Notes under the pieces: model-generated
What the model saw: only the letters and a program-made list of their open reading frames with translations
Database searches by the model: none
Told to the model about the DNA's origin: nothing
Position numbers and translations under genes: made by a program
Assembly: GCA_014163555.1 (NCBI GenBank)
Contig: JACJGO010000003.1
Location: forward strand, 1 to 64,000
DNA: 64,000 bases
Reading direction: 5' to 3'
Origin: Flavisolibacter longurius
Lineage (GTDB): Bacteria; Bacteroidota; Bacteroidia; Chitinophagales; Chitinophagaceae
Part shown: one piece after another, positions 1-9,996 of the stretch
Numbering within the stretch: the first letter of the stretch is position 1
How the letters are laid out: each line of letters begins with the position of its first letter

Positions 1-406
1 ACCGGTGTTACTTATACAACGACGACCCTGGCCGATGGCGACCGGATCACGGTGCAGTTAACCTCCAATGCCACCTGTGCGACGGGCAATCCGGCGACCT
101 CCGGTGAGATGGCCACGGCGGTGAACCCGAACCTGCCGGTGAGTGTAACGATTGCCTCCAACGATGCGGACAACACCATCTGTGCCGGTACCTCGGTGAC
201 CTTTACGGCGACACCGACCAATGGTGGTTCGTCACCTGCTTATCAGTGGTATAAGAATAACGCAATCATCAACGGACAGACCGGTGTTACTTATACAACG
301 ACGACCCTGGCCGATGGCGACCGGATCACGGTGCAGTTAACCTCCAATGCCACCTGTGCGACGGGCAATCCGGCGACCTCCGGTGAGATGGCCACGGCGG
401 TGAACC
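1..406 (+). repeat. Tandem 279-bp coding repeat (93 codons)
   Basis: Bases 1-127 are identical to 280-406, giving a period of 279 nt in frame. The window starts inside a unit, so more units probably lie upstream. The identity includes silent sites, which points to recent duplication or homogenisation rather than selection on the protein alone. Confidence 0.9.
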
Positions 407-2496
407 AGTATCCAGTGCTTACCTCCACGCTAACAGCGCCTGCAATCTGTAACGGTGCGACCTTCTCGTATACGCCGACCAGCAGCACGTTAAGTGCCAG
501 CTTCTACTGGAGTAGGACTGCGGTAACAGGCATCAGTAATGCTGCTGCAACGGGCACAGGCAATCCGAACGAAATACTAAATAACACTACGACTGCACCT
601 ATTCAGGTAACCTATGTGTACACAGTAAGCGCCAATGGTTGCACAAATTCAACCACCTACTCTGTAGTGGTAACAGTAAAACCAGATGTGACAATAAATC
701 CCTTCAATCCAACTACCTCCACGCGTTGTCAAGCGGCGGAAACGGTGACTTACATCACCACAGCTTCTAACAGCACAGGTATAATCTATAGTTTGGATCA
801 AGGTGCTTTGAACGCAGGTTTGACAATCAATGGATCTACAGGAGCAGTAGCTTATCCAGCGACCTTCAGCGGAGCAGTTACTATAACGGCAAGTGCAGCT
901 GGCTGTAATGGTCCGGCAACAACTACCCACATTGTAACAGTGAATGCATTGCCAGTTGTTACTCCATCGACCAATCAAATCACTGTTCAATATAGCGATG
1001 CAATCAATGCGGTATTTAATGTAACTGATAATGATGGCCCCAATACATTGAATAGCTCGAATGTGACTATTCAATATCGGGATAATTCAGTTACTCCAAT
1101 CACGTGGTTGAGTTTGCCAAGCTCCTTGTCATTTGTATGGAACGCTAGCAATAAAACCGCAACACTGAATGGAAATGTTTATTTGGGGTCTGGTACCTAT
1201 ACAATGAGAGTAACAGCGAATGACGGCATGTGTTCTGGAACTGGGGATCTGCTATTGACAGTAGCAAAAGAAACAGTTTGTGCTGAATACAATGGCCAAA
1301 CGTCTGTATCGGCAGTTACTTTGAATAAGAACAGTGCCAAAGCAACAATCACTATGAGTGTTGGTTTAGATGAGCAAGATTATTCTGGTAATATCACAAC
1401 TGCTACAGTCCAGTTCAAACTTGAGGGCTTCAAGTTGCCTGGTAGTGATGCAGAAGGTTGGCTAACTGTACCAGTTCAATCATTGAATTCTCCGTTGAAT
1501 ACACAAGGAAACGCGACTGCAACTGCAGAAGTTACATTCACTGGTACTTATAATTCGTATACATTCTACTACCGGATTTCTGGGAATTATACAGCTTCAG
1601 AATGTGGTGATGGAGGTAAAGCAGTAATCAACGTATATATCCCGCAGAATGAGTTTATTACTGGAGGCGGTTATGTGAAGATCGCTAACTCAGTGGGCTT
1701 ATTCCCCGCAGATGTGCCAAAAGATGCGCCTCCGCGGAAAGCCAACTTTGGTTTCAATGTGAAGTATACTAAATCAGGAACAAATCTTCAGGGTAATATC
1801 AATTACATATTCCGACGTTTAGAAGCGGATGGCATTGTACACGTTTATCAGGTTAAGGGAAATGCTATGACTTCATTAACCGTAGATGCAAAAGCAAATC
1901 CAAGAACCGCGGTGTTTAATGGTAAATGTAATGTTGCGGATGTAACAGAAAACCCAAATCCTCTGGTCCCATTAACAAATTACCTAGGTTCGACAGGTAA
2001 TAGTACCATGCAGGTAGCAGTTACGGATGCGGGTGAGCCTGGCACATTCGATGAATATGCTATCACGGTTTGGAACTCTAGGAATGAACTGTTCCACTCC
2101 AGTAACTGGGTTTCAACCAAAACAGTGAAGCAGCAAATTAGTGGTGGCAATATTCAGGTAAGTGGTACTACTTCAGTACAAGCTTCCTCTTCACCAATGA
2201 CACGTAGTCATGGCAACGCAGAGCAACTATCTGCTATCCTGGCTAGTAAGTTAACGGCAAGAGTATATCCTAACCCAGCGATCTCGCAATTCAACATCAG
2301 CCTGGAAAGCAACAACACAAGGGATGCAATCACCCTGAAAGTGTACAACCAACTGGGCCAAGTGGTGGATGTGAAACGCAACCTGTTCTCCGGCCAGGTG
2401 GTACAGGTGGGTGCAGCGTACAAACAGGGTACGTACTTTGTAGAGGTTACCCAGGGTACGCAAAAGCAAAACCTGCAACTGGTTAAGACAAACTAA
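1..2496 (+). CDS. Repetitive secreted protein with T9SS type A sorting domain (5' end outside window)
   Basis: The frame is open from the first base, so the start lies upstream; about 831 residues are visible. The N-terminal part holds Ig/PKD-like modules of about 93 residues (motifs CAGTSVTFTATP, YQWYKNN, ITVQLTSN), the last two identical in DNA over 127 nt. The middle contains further beta-rich modules with paired cysteines. The C-terminus, from about residue 750, has the Por secretion tail pattern: VYPNPA, then LKVYNQLGQVV, then GTYFVEV and a basic end. This family is exported to the surface by the type IX system and its tail is cleaved by PorU, which is encoded at 36.6-40.1 kb. It is probably a cell-surface adhesin or matrix protein; no enzyme domain is seen. 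A strong terminator follows. Confidence 0.85.
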   Translation, partial: TGVTYTTTTLADGDRITVQLTSNATCATGNPATSGEMATAVNPNLPVSVTIASNDADNTICAGTSVTFTATPTNGGSSPAYQWYKNNAIINGQTGVTYTTTTLADGDRITVQLTSNATCATGNPATSGEMATAVNQYPVLTSTLTAPAICNGATFSYTPTSSTLSASFYWSRTAVTGISNAAATGTGNPNEILNNTTTAPIQVTYVYTVSANGCTNSTTYSVVVTVKPDVTINPFNPTTSTRCQAAETVTYITTASNSTGIIYSLDQGALNAGLTINGSTGAVAYPATFSGAVTITASAAGCNGPATTTHIVTVNALPVVTPSTNQITVQYSDAINAVFNVTDNDGPNTLNSSNVTIQYRDNSVTPITWLSLPSSLSFVWNASNKTATLNGNVYLGSGTYTMRVTANDGMCSGTGDLLLTVAKETVCAEYNGQTSVSAVTLNKNSAKATITMSVGLDEQDYSGNITTATVQFKLEGFKLPGSDAEGWLTVPVQSLNSPLNTQGNATATAEVTFTGTYNSYTFYYRISGNYTASECGDGGKAVINVYIPQNEFITGGGYVKIANSVGLFPADVPKDAPPRKANFGFNVKYTKSGTNLQGNINYIFRRLEADGIVHVYQVKGNAMTSLTVDAKANPRTAVFNGKCNVADVTENPNPLVPLTNYLGSTGNSTMQVAVTDAGEPGTFDEYAITVWNSRNELFHSSNWVSTKTVKQQISGGNIQVSGTTSVQASSSPMTRSHGNAEQLSAILASKLTARVYPNPAISQFNISLESNNTRDAITLKVYNQLGQVVDVKRNLFSGQVVQVGAAYKQGTYFVEVTQGTQKQNLQLVKTN

Positions 2497-2523
2497 GTTT
2501 TCTACTGACAAGAATACTTTTCA

Positions 2524-2548
2524 AGGTGGCCTTCGGGCCACCTTTTTT
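2524..2548 (+). terminator. Rho-independent terminator
   Basis: An 8-bp stem AGGTGGCC/GGCCACCT closes on a TTCG tetraloop (2532-2535) and is followed by a T run, 28 nt after the stop of the secreted protein gene. Confidence 0.9.
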
Positions 2549-2610
2549 GTTTCTGTGCTATTGGAAAAACCGTCAGGCGTTAACCGTACTGACTCGCTTA
2601 CGTGAAAAGT

Positions 2611-2699
2611 TTTTCCGTACAGGACAACTGCTACCTCCCCGTAGGTAGTAAGGGGACATTAAATACATAATAAAGGGGAAGTAAAGATGTAACGAAAAC
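2611..2699 (+). repeat. Diverged dispersed repeat, copy 1
   Basis: This stretch aligns with 14721-14811 with one single-base gap near its start. Shared blocks include GACAAC, CCTCCC, GTAAG, TAAAGGG and AGTAAAG. I estimate about two thirds identity by eye. Both copies lie between genes. The rest of the gap (2549-2610 and 2700-2934) shows nothing I can name. Confidence 0.5.
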
Positions 2700-2934
2700 A
2701 AAAATGTAGTGGGCAACAATTCTGGACAACAGTGGATCACTATACCTCTTGATGATCACACAATCCAGGAAATTTTTCTTTCCCACTTGCAAAAACAAAA
2801 AACAGGTTCTACCTTGCGCCTCGATTCTGATCCTATCCGATGATTGAATGCAAGGTCTACGCATTCTCCAAAGCCGCAGAGACCATCCTCTGAAATTCCG
2901 CAAATCACATAACGTAAACTAAATCGTACCCTTC

Positions 2935-4092
2935 ATGAAAAAAGTGCAATCGGGCATGCTCGCCCTGCTGCTGTTATGCGGCTTTATCTCTTGTCAGAAA
3001 AACATCACGTCAGAAGAACTTTCCCACGCTTCCGCCAAACCCCAAACCTCTACGGCTGTACAGACCATTCCGGATGGCGTCGTGGAAGAGAACTGTCCTG
3101 CATGTGTGGAAAATTTTGCAGCGACAACTACAACAGCGGCCACCAACAGTGTACTGACCCTGGAGGGCAGCAGCTTAACACCGGCCGGAACTACCTTTAC
3201 CACCATTGAAAAAACAAAGCAAACCTACACGGTAGAAAACGTGATCGTAAGCGTAAGCCATGATGCTCAGAATGTATATTTTACCTTTGAGCGCAATAAC
3301 CCCACCGGGAAATTTGGGAATGTTATCTTTTATTCTCCAGCTGTTTTGCCGGTAACCGAAGGCAATGGAAACAAAGCCGGGTTTACAACCGAAGTGAATA
3401 AGTTCCAGATTGTACGCTCAAGGGCCTCACTGGCTGCCTGCTCTTCAATTAGTTTTTCATTTAAAGTGAAGGGGGGTGGGAACCCAACCTTGGCGGGTGA
3501 AGTAACAACCACCGATGCCCTGACCTATGTATTGCGTGACGTCTGTGCTCCAGCCTGCACCATTGAAGTGGGTGATTATCGCACCCACTCCCGCGGCTAT
3601 TGGAGAAACAAGGATGGCCAGGCCTTCTTAACGGCAAACGCCTCATGGGTTGATTTTACCATCGGTGATGGCGACAACAAAGAACAGTTTACCACACCGG
3701 AGTCGGTGAAAACATTCCTGGACGACAAATCGATTGCCAATGGCACACCCGGAACCCTGCCAAACGGCGGTACTTATGCGGCCCATGTCCTTTCGCTGGC
3801 CATCAACCTGAAAGCCGACAACCAAATGGAAGACTATAGCCCTGCATCCGGCAAACTGGGGAACCTGGTGGTAGCGATCAGCGAAGCCGACATCGCAGCC
3901 CACCCCACCTGGGCCCAATTGACCATATGGAACGGCATGTCTGTGACGGAAATCTTCGCCATTGCGCAAAGAGTACTCGGTGGCACAGAAACAAAATATT
4001 CGCCCAGCCACATGAATGAACTGGTATCCGCCATCAATGAAGCCTACGAAGACGGCACAGTCGACACCGGCTTCCTGTCTTGCGGAAAATAA
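2935..4092 (+). CDS. Putative lipoprotein of unknown function
   Basis: The 385-residue product begins MKKVQSGMLALLLLCGF and has a lipobox-like ISC at residue 20, so it is probably lipid-anchored in the envelope. A cysteine pair (CPAC) follows near residue 55. The second half opens with the motif HSRGYWRNKDGQ, which resembles the short 'GYWKN' motif seen in some secreted bacterial proteins of unknown role. After it comes a helical region rich in Ala and Asn and an end at LSCGK. I do not recognise the family and no catalytic motif is visible. The gene stands alone between two terminators. Confidence 0.75.
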   Translation: MKKVQSGMLALLLLCGFISCQKNITSEELSHASAKPQTSTAVQTIPDGVVEENCPACVENFAATTTTAATNSVLTLEGSSLTPAGTTFTTIEKTKQTYTVENVIVSVSHDAQNVYFTFERNNPTGKFGNVIFYSPAVLPVTEGNGNKAGFTTEVNKFQIVRSRASLAACSSISFSFKVKGGGNPTLAGEVTTTDALTYVLRDVCAPACTIEVGDYRTHSRGYWRNKDGQAFLTANASWVDFTIGDGDNKEQFTTPESVKTFLDDKSIANGTPGTLPNGGTYAAHVLSLAINLKADNQMEDYSPASGKLGNLVVAISEADIAAHPTWAQLTIWNGMSVTEIFAIAQRVLGGTETKYSPSHMNELVSAINEAYEDGTVDTGFLSCGK

Positions 4093-4120
4093 TCGCAACG
4101 TCCATCCTTCTTTGCAAAAG

Positions 4121-4146
4121 GCCCGGCACCTGCCGGGTCTTTTTTT
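4121..4146 (+). terminator. Rho-independent terminator
   Basis: The stem CCCGGCA/TGCCGGG (4122-4128 with 4131-4137) is followed by a run of T, 30 nt after the lipoprotein stop. Confidence 0.85.
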
Positions 4147-4207
4147 ATGACGATTTCTTCAGGCTTGCTTGTGCAGCGCATTGCGTCCGGTTGTAATTCT
4201 GTCCGGC

Positions 4208-4410
4208 ATGGCAGACCTGAATAAAACGAGAAGCCAATAGATGGTGAAAGCGTGGTTATACAGCAAGGGCTACCAGCCCTTTTCTTGCCAGGAAGAGTCC
4301 TGACAGTACACCATAAACGACGTTATTGCTTTCCGTTGCCGCTCCGACAGGTTTACGGGAGTCATTGCTTTAAGGGCAAATGCCAGGGATTACGGCAGCA
4401 CCAAATACAC
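4208..4410 (+). pseudogene. Decayed 5' fragment of an Lhr-type helicase gene
   Basis: Reading from ATG 4208 gives MADLNKTRSQ, a stop, MVKAWLYSKGYQPFSCQEES, then another stop. This matches the start of the intact helicase at 14920 (MADLKRSSGYKVVKAWLNSK, then GYHPFAYQEEAW) codon for codon for 32 codons. The core is over 80 percent identical in DNA by eye. After the second stop the match continues as QYTIND against QHIING. It then jumps, apparently through internal deletions, to LRANARDYG against LRALAKDIG of motif Ia. Two in-frame stops and the deletions make it non-functional. The end is uncertain; a faint trace may run to about 4490. Confidence 0.8.
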
Positions 4411-4921
4411 AGGGAAAAGATTTTATTGAGCAGAGACTTTACGCAGGTAACTGTTTGTTCGAGCCTGAACCGGAATAGCAAATCGAAACAGGATTACGGT
4501 GCTCAACACCATGAAAACATTGTTGTTGAATGAATTAAAGAAACCAAAACAATGTTGAAACATTCTGGATAAAGTATTGTTTCCTTTTACTATGAGTTTA
4601 GCTTAGATTTAGTGTGCGGATTTACCGGGCAATGCATCTGGCAAAATGAGGTTGAGAAAGAGTGCAGCGTTCAGCGTTCAACCCTTGCCTTTATACTGGT
4701 GATTGTCCCGCTTAGCTCCTTCTTTGCAAGAGAATCGCCTTGCAGGCCGCACTTTTTGAAAACACAGCTGGTGCCTGATGTTGTTGGAGCGATCACCATT
4801 TCCGGATAGGATTTGGCTGTAGCCAACTACCAGGGGCAAATGCTGGTTAATCCCTCCCCACAGGCCGAAGTCGGCTAAACCGTCCCCCTAAACGTTTTTA
4901 CAGACTTATTTCTTAACCAAT
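4411..4921. other. Gap without a supported gene
   Basis: This is the region between the helicase remnant and susC. Short open frames have poor codon use and no start context. A signal-peptide-like string can be read near 4675-4760, and a broken frame reading AVANYQGQMLVNP near 4813-4851. These could be debris of a second decayed gene, but I cannot name it. Confidence 0.4.
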
Positions 4922-4933
4922 ATGCTTCAAACA

Positions 4934-7900
4934 ATGAGAAAGTTGACGTTCCTATTCACTTTTCTTATGGCTGTATTCATGGCCGTGGCCCAGGACATTA
5001 CGGTTTCGGGCCGGGTTGTCGGCAGCGATGGAAAAGCTTTAGAAGGTATCAATGTGCTGGTAAAAGGTACCAGCCGCGGCGCCGTTACGAGGGCCGATGG
5101 AACATTTAGCCTGAGTGCACCCTCAAACGGCACACTGCTCATAAGTGGTGTGGGTTATGCCCAACAGGAACTGCCGTTAAATGGACGATCAAATGTCACC
5201 ATCACCCTTGGCGAAGCTTCCGCTGAGATGACAAGCGTGGTAGTAACAGCCCTGGGTATCTCCAAAGAAACAAGGCGACTGGGTTATGCTGTTTCCACGG
5301 TGGGGGGCGAACAGCTTTCAAAAGCCCGGGAAACCAACGTGGCCAATTCACTGAGCGGCCGTGTGGCCGGGCTAAAAGTGACCGGTACCAGCAGCGGACC
5401 GGGAGGAACCTCCAAAGTTTTATTACGGGGCATGCCGAGTATGAACAGCGGCGGATCGCCCTTGTATGTGATCAATGGCGTTCCGATGGATAACACGCAG
5501 CGGGGAAGCTCGGGTGAGTGGGGCGGATCGGACAATGGCGACGGCATCGGCAACCTGAACCCCGACGATATTGAAACCATGACGGTTTTAAAAGGGCAGG
5601 CGGCGTCCGCCCTCTATGGGGCCAGGGCTTCCAATGGGGTTATCCTGATTACCACCAAGTCCGGCAAGCGAAGCGGCTTTTCGGTAGAGTATAACCTCAA
5701 CGTAATGGTTGACAAGGCTGTCGATTTTACAGACTTTCAATACGAATACGGGCAGGGACAGCAAGGCCAAAAACCCACCGATGTTCTCAGCGCCAGGAAT
5801 TCAAACCGCTTTAGTTGGGGTGGTCGCCTGGATGGCTCGCAGGTTATCCAGTACAACGGCCAAACCTATCCCTACACGGCTGTAGAGAATAATATTGAAA
5901 CGTTTTACAGAACAGCACCGGCCATCACCAACACCATCGCTTTTTCAGCGGGAAATGAGAGCGGCTCTTTCCGACTTTCCTTATCAAACCTGGACGGTAA
6001 GTCAATTGTACGGAACAGTGGGCTCACCCGCAGAACGATCAATTTTAACGGTGAACAGCGGATCACGAATAAGCTGACGGCAAATGTGGTGTTGAATTAC
6101 ATCGATGAGAAAGCAGATGCCCGGCCCCAGTTAAGCGATGGGCCGATGAATCCCAATAATTTTCAATTCCTGGCGACAAACGTCAGCCATGAAATTTTCA
6201 AACCGGGTTACGATCCGGCAACTGGATTTGAGATTCAGTTTAGTGACGACGAATACGTTTCAAATCCCTGGTTTGTCGTCAATCAGTATGTAAATGATCT
6301 CGACCGGAAACGGTGGATCACCTCCGCATCGCTCCGCTATAATTTCACCGAATGGTTCTATGCACAGGGGCGGGTTGGCTACGATTTGTCAAACGATCGC
6401 CTGCTGCGGGTAGAACCTTGGGGTACTGCCTATACGCAGGACAGGCATGGCAACCTGCAGGACCTTGCCTCATCGCAGCGGTTTGAGTTGAACTTCGACG
6501 GCCTGATTGGGGTAAGCCGGAAACTGACGCAGGATATAAGCCTGGATGCCGCCATTGGTGCCAACAGCCGGAAAAACCAGTACGAAAAAGTGGCTGTGGG
6601 CGGAAGTTATTTTTTGGTGCGCAACCAGTACACGCTGGGTAACGTAAGAAACCCGCGTACAAATCCAAACGACAATTATGATTTCTGGAAGACACAGGTA
6701 AATTCTGCCTATTACACCGTGGACCTGGCGTACCGGAATTTGCTCACACTGTCTACAACAGGCCGCTATGATGCGTACTCTACACTTCCCGTTGACAATA
6801 ACACCATCTTTACGCCTTCGGTGTCGGGAGGCTTTGTGTTTTCGGAGCTCCTGAACAGCAATAAACTCAACTTCGGGAAGCTACGCATATCCTATGCCCA
6901 AACCAGTGGTGAATTGGCGGAGGCCTATCGAACAGCCTTGTATTACTCCCTGGGAAGCCCCCTGGGCGGCATTCCTACCGGCAGCTTCGGCACCGATCTT
7001 CCCAACCTGTTCCTGAAACCATTTGTTACCTCGGAAATTGAACTGGGAACGGAACTTCGGTTTTTCAACAGCCGCCTGAATTTTGATCTGGCCTGGTACA
7101 ACAAAAAGACCGAAAATGAGATCATGCCGGCAACCTTCAGCCCTGCCACAGGTGCCACCAGCGGCGTAGTGGGAACCGGGTCTACAAGAAATACCGGGTT
7201 GGAAGTTCAGATTACCGCATCACCTGTTCGGGCGCAGAATTTCAACTGGACATCGACATTCAACTTTACCACGGTTGAAAATGAAATTCTGGAAACCGAC
7301 GCAGAAGGCAAAAACCAGAACCTTGGCCAGAACCGCGGCACCTTGGGCAATGCCATCACGGCCTTTATAAAGGGTGCTCCCGGCCCCCAGATCCTGGCGT
7401 TTGATTATGCCCGCACCGCGAAAGGAGAGATGATTGTGGATGCTTCCGGGTTGCCGGTACGGGGTCAATTGCTGCAAATGGGCAGTGTGCTGCCGAAGTA
7501 TTACGGTGGCTGGAACAACGAGTTCAATTACAAAGGCCTCAATTTCTCCTTCCTGATCGATTATAACTATGGCAACAAAATTATATCGGCAACCAAGTAT
7601 TATGCACTAAGAAGAGGGCTTGATAAAATGACCCTGGAAGGAAGAGATGGCATTACCACCGGTGTACGGGCCGACGGTACGCCAAACACGGTTAGAGCCA
7701 GTGCACAGGATTACTACACGGCCTTGGCCAACAACATCACATCGTTAACAGTACTGGATGGCGACTATATCAAGCTGCGACAGGCATTGATCGGCTACAC
7801 CTTCGGAGAAAAGGCGGTTTCCGCGTTACGGATCTTCAGTGCCATCCAGGTATCGCTGGTAGGACGCAACCTGGCGGTGCTGATGAAGAAAAGCGATAAC

Positions 7901-8014
7901 ATCGATCCGGAAGCAAACTTTGCCTCCAACATCCGGTACGCCGGCATTGAAGGTACCAGTTTGCCATCCACACGATCATTTGGCGTGAATGTCAATTTCA
8001 AGTTTAAAAGATGA
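4934..8014 (+). CDS. SusC/RagA-family TonB-linked outer membrane protein
   Basis: The protein is about 1,026 residues, usual for the family. A signal peptide (MRKLTFLFTFLMAVFMAVAQ) is followed by a carboxypeptidase-regulatory-like domain (about residues 22-105, motif VSGRVVGSDGKALEG). The plug domain (about 110-225) ends in the SusC signature ASALYGARASNGVILITTKSG-like stretch. A long barrel region ends in aromatic-rich strands and FKFKR. An in-frame ATG four codons upstream (4922) is possible; I chose 4934 because the signal peptide then starts normally. It imports an oligomeric ligand with the SusD partner encoded 59 nt downstream. The substrate cannot be read from sequence; no glycoside hydrolase is adjacent. 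Confidence 0.93.
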   Translation: MRKLTFLFTFLMAVFMAVAQDITVSGRVVGSDGKALEGINVLVKGTSRGAVTRADGTFSLSAPSNGTLLISGVGYAQQELPLNGRSNVTITLGEASAEMTSVVVTALGISKETRRLGYAVSTVGGEQLSKARETNVANSLSGRVAGLKVTGTSSGPGGTSKVLLRGMPSMNSGGSPLYVINGVPMDNTQRGSSGEWGGSDNGDGIGNLNPDDIETMTVLKGQAASALYGARASNGVILITTKSGKRSGFSVEYNLNVMVDKAVDFTDFQYEYGQGQQGQKPTDVLSARNSNRFSWGGRLDGSQVIQYNGQTYPYTAVENNIETFYRTAPAITNTIAFSAGNESGSFRLSLSNLDGKSIVRNSGLTRRTINFNGEQRITNKLTANVVLNYIDEKADARPQLSDGPMNPNNFQFLATNVSHEIFKPGYDPATGFEIQFSDDEYVSNPWFVVNQYVNDLDRKRWITSASLRYNFTEWFYAQGRVGYDLSNDRLLRVEPWGTAYTQDRHGNLQDLASSQRFELNFDGLIGVSRKLTQDISLDAAIGANSRKNQYEKVAVGGSYFLVRNQYTLGNVRNPRTNPNDNYDFWKTQVNSAYYTVDLAYRNLLTLSTTGRYDAYSTLPVDNNTIFTPSVSGGFVFSELLNSNKLNFGKLRISYAQTSGELAEAYRTALYYSLGSPLGGIPTGSFGTDLPNLFLKPFVTSEIELGTELRFFNSRLNFDLAWYNKKTENEIMPATFSPATGATSGVVGTGSTRNTGLEVQITASPVRAQNFNWTSTFNFTTVENEILETDAEGKNQNLGQNRGTLGNAITAFIKGAPGPQILAFDYARTAKGEMIVDASGLPVRGQLLQMGSVLPKYYGGWNNEFNYKGLNFSFLIDYNYGNKIISATKYYALRRGLDKMTLEGRDGITTGVRADGTPNTVRASAQDYYTALANNITSLTVLDGDYIKLRQALIGYTFGEKAVSALRIFSAIQVSLVGRNLAVLMKKSDNIDPEANFASNIRYAGIEGTSLPSTRSFGVNVNFKFKR

Positions 8015-8073
8015 CAAGGGATTTCAGCTAATCATGAGTATGCGTTTCAAATGATCAACAAAAAAATCAAGCA

Positions 8074-9681
8074 ATGAGAAAAATAGTCTTCTATACGGGT
8101 CTTGTTGTAACACTGTTCGCAACCGCCTGCACCAAGGATTTCGAGGAGATCAACACGGATCCGAAAAGATATTCGCCGGAAAACTTTGATGCGAATTATT
8201 TCCTGGCGAGCAGCCAGAATACCTATGCCGGTACCATCAGCGGTTACGCCGGGCCCATGCTGTTTCAGAGCGGCTGGATGCAGATATTTTCAATGGCAAC
8301 CGTTACCGGCGATTATTATACCAATGCCGATAAATACGTGGCCTCCAGTAACACGAACTCCTATATTCAATCGAGCTGGAACAACGGGTACCGTGCGGCG
8401 AGCCTGGCCAATGAAATTATCATAAACCGCGGCGGGGATCCCGAGTGGGCAAACGTAACAGCCATCGCAACCATTATGAAGGTGTTAAGCATGCAGTACA
8501 TAACCGATGCCTACGGCGATGCGCCATATTCGGAAGCCTTACAGGCACGATCCGGAATCACACTGCCGAAATACGACAGGCAGGAGGACATCTACAATGC
8601 CATGCTTAGGGATCTCGAAAATGCGCTGGTATCGATGGATGCCGGCAAGGCAAAACCAACCGCCGACATTTCATCCCTGAACGGTGATGTGGCAAAGTGG
8701 AAACGGTTTGGCTATTCGCTGATGCTGCGGCTGGCCATGCGGCTGGTAAAACAAAATCTGTCGCTGGCGCAAACATGGGCGTTAAAAGCTTACGCCGGAG
8801 GCACGTTGGCAAAAGGAGAAGACGTTTATTTTAAGCAGGATAACGCCAACGGGTATGGAAACCCCAACATCAATGCCTGGCTGGTGGCAACAGATTTCTA
8901 TCAGGTGCGTTGGAGCAAAACCATGATCGATTATCTCAAAGCTGCCAACGACCCTCGCCTGGGCATTGTTGCGGAGGTTCCGCAGGCAGGTTATGCCAAT
9001 AACAACATTCAGGCACTTGCCGGCGATAAAACGCCCGCCGCACAAATGGGAATGCCCAACGGCTACGACCTGAACGCAGGTTCTCAAACCAATATTGATA
9101 GGTCACCCGGTTATCCCGGTGGAACCGGAACCGGTACAGACGTCACGCCGATCGGTAGGTATTCACGTCCGGCGATAGGAGTCTATGCGAGCAGGGATAT
9201 TCCTGTTTTTGTTCTTTCCTATGCGGAAAGCGAATTGCTGCTTGCCGAAGCGGCTGTGAGAGGCTGGAGTGTAGGAGCGTCAGCAGCGGCCCATTATCAG
9301 AACGCGGTGTCGGGTGGTATTCAGGCGTTGAATGCGTTTAAATCCGGCGTTGCCGATGCCGGCGCTGCCGATGCGTATGCAGCCTCTCGTCCCCTGGATG
9401 TTTCATCAACAGCCAAATCGCTGGAGATGATCAATACCCAGTATTGGGCAACTACCGGTATGCTCCTGAATTTTGCAGAAGCCTGGAACAACTGGAAACG
9501 TTCAGGCTATCCTAACCTTACACCGGTAAATTATCCCGGTAATTTCTCCGGAGGCACCATCCCCCGCCGGCAGCCGTATCCAACGGGAGAAGCCACAAGC
9601 AATCCTGCCAATTATGCGGAAGCCCTGAGCCGCTTGTCAAACAACGACAACTTCAATGCAAGGGTTTGGTGGGATAAATAA
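8074..9681 (+). CDS. SusD/RagB-like nutrient-binding lipoprotein (SusD-like 2 type)
   Basis: The 535-residue lipoprotein has lipobox TAC at residue 16, followed by TKDFEEINTDPKRYSPENF, the opening typical of the SusD-like 2 group that pairs with SusC proteins. Helical TPR-type segments follow, for example the MKVLSMQYITDAYGDAPYSE region. The C-terminus has RIPRRQPYPTGEA-like and RVWWDK motifs common in the family. It lies 59 nt after susC on the same strand and surely forms an operon with it. It is expected to sit on the outer leaflet and cap the SusC barrel. A terminator 25 nt later closes the unit. Confidence 0.92.
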   Translation: MRKIVFYTGLVVTLFATACTKDFEEINTDPKRYSPENFDANYFLASSQNTYAGTISGYAGPMLFQSGWMQIFSMATVTGDYYTNADKYVASSNTNSYIQSSWNNGYRAASLANEIIINRGGDPEWANVTAIATIMKVLSMQYITDAYGDAPYSEALQARSGITLPKYDRQEDIYNAMLRDLENALVSMDAGKAKPTADISSLNGDVAKWKRFGYSLMLRLAMRLVKQNLSLAQTWALKAYAGGTLAKGEDVYFKQDNANGYGNPNINAWLVATDFYQVRWSKTMIDYLKAANDPRLGIVAEVPQAGYANNNIQALAGDKTPAAQMGMPNGYDLNAGSQTNIDRSPGYPGGTGTGTDVTPIGRYSRPAIGVYASRDIPVFVLSYAESELLLAEAAVRGWSVGASAAAHYQNAVSGGIQALNAFKSGVADAGAADAYAASRPLDVSSTAKSLEMINTQYWATTGMLLNFAEAWNNWKRSGYPNLTPVNYPGNFSGGTIPRRQPYPTGEATSNPANYAEALSRLSNNDNFNARVWWDK

Positions 9682-9706
9682 GGAAGGCCATGAAAAATTG
9701 ATTGCA

Positions 9707-9734
9707 GACAGGGCTGTTACAGCCTTGTCTTTTT
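9707..9734 (+). terminator. Rho-independent terminator of susCD
   Basis: The stem GACAGGGCTG/CAGCCTTGTC (one G-T wobble) with loop TTA is followed by TTTTTG. The remaining 260 nt up to the next gene hold no gene I can support. Confidence 0.8.
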
Positions 9735-9996
9735 GTTTTTATGTATATTGAGAATGGCAAAATGAGAAGGGCAGGAAGCTGATTTTAAAATTCGCATTTT
9801 CAGCGGCGAAGGCGCTGTTTTCCTTTGTTTGAACCATAATGATTGCTTTGTGACGTGGATTTTAGAATCGTATTCCACATGATTGTACGAAACGAATTTT
9901 TCTACGTGCTAGTTGTTTTACAACAGCAGCCTTCGCAGTGCTTAACCGCCATTACCATGGCCTGAACAATTTATTGAACGGCTAACCAATAGGGAT

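Noticed and set aside
4252-4533. A 93-codon plus-strand frame over the helicase fossil
   Set aside because: It is out of frame with the helicase match and has no known motif.
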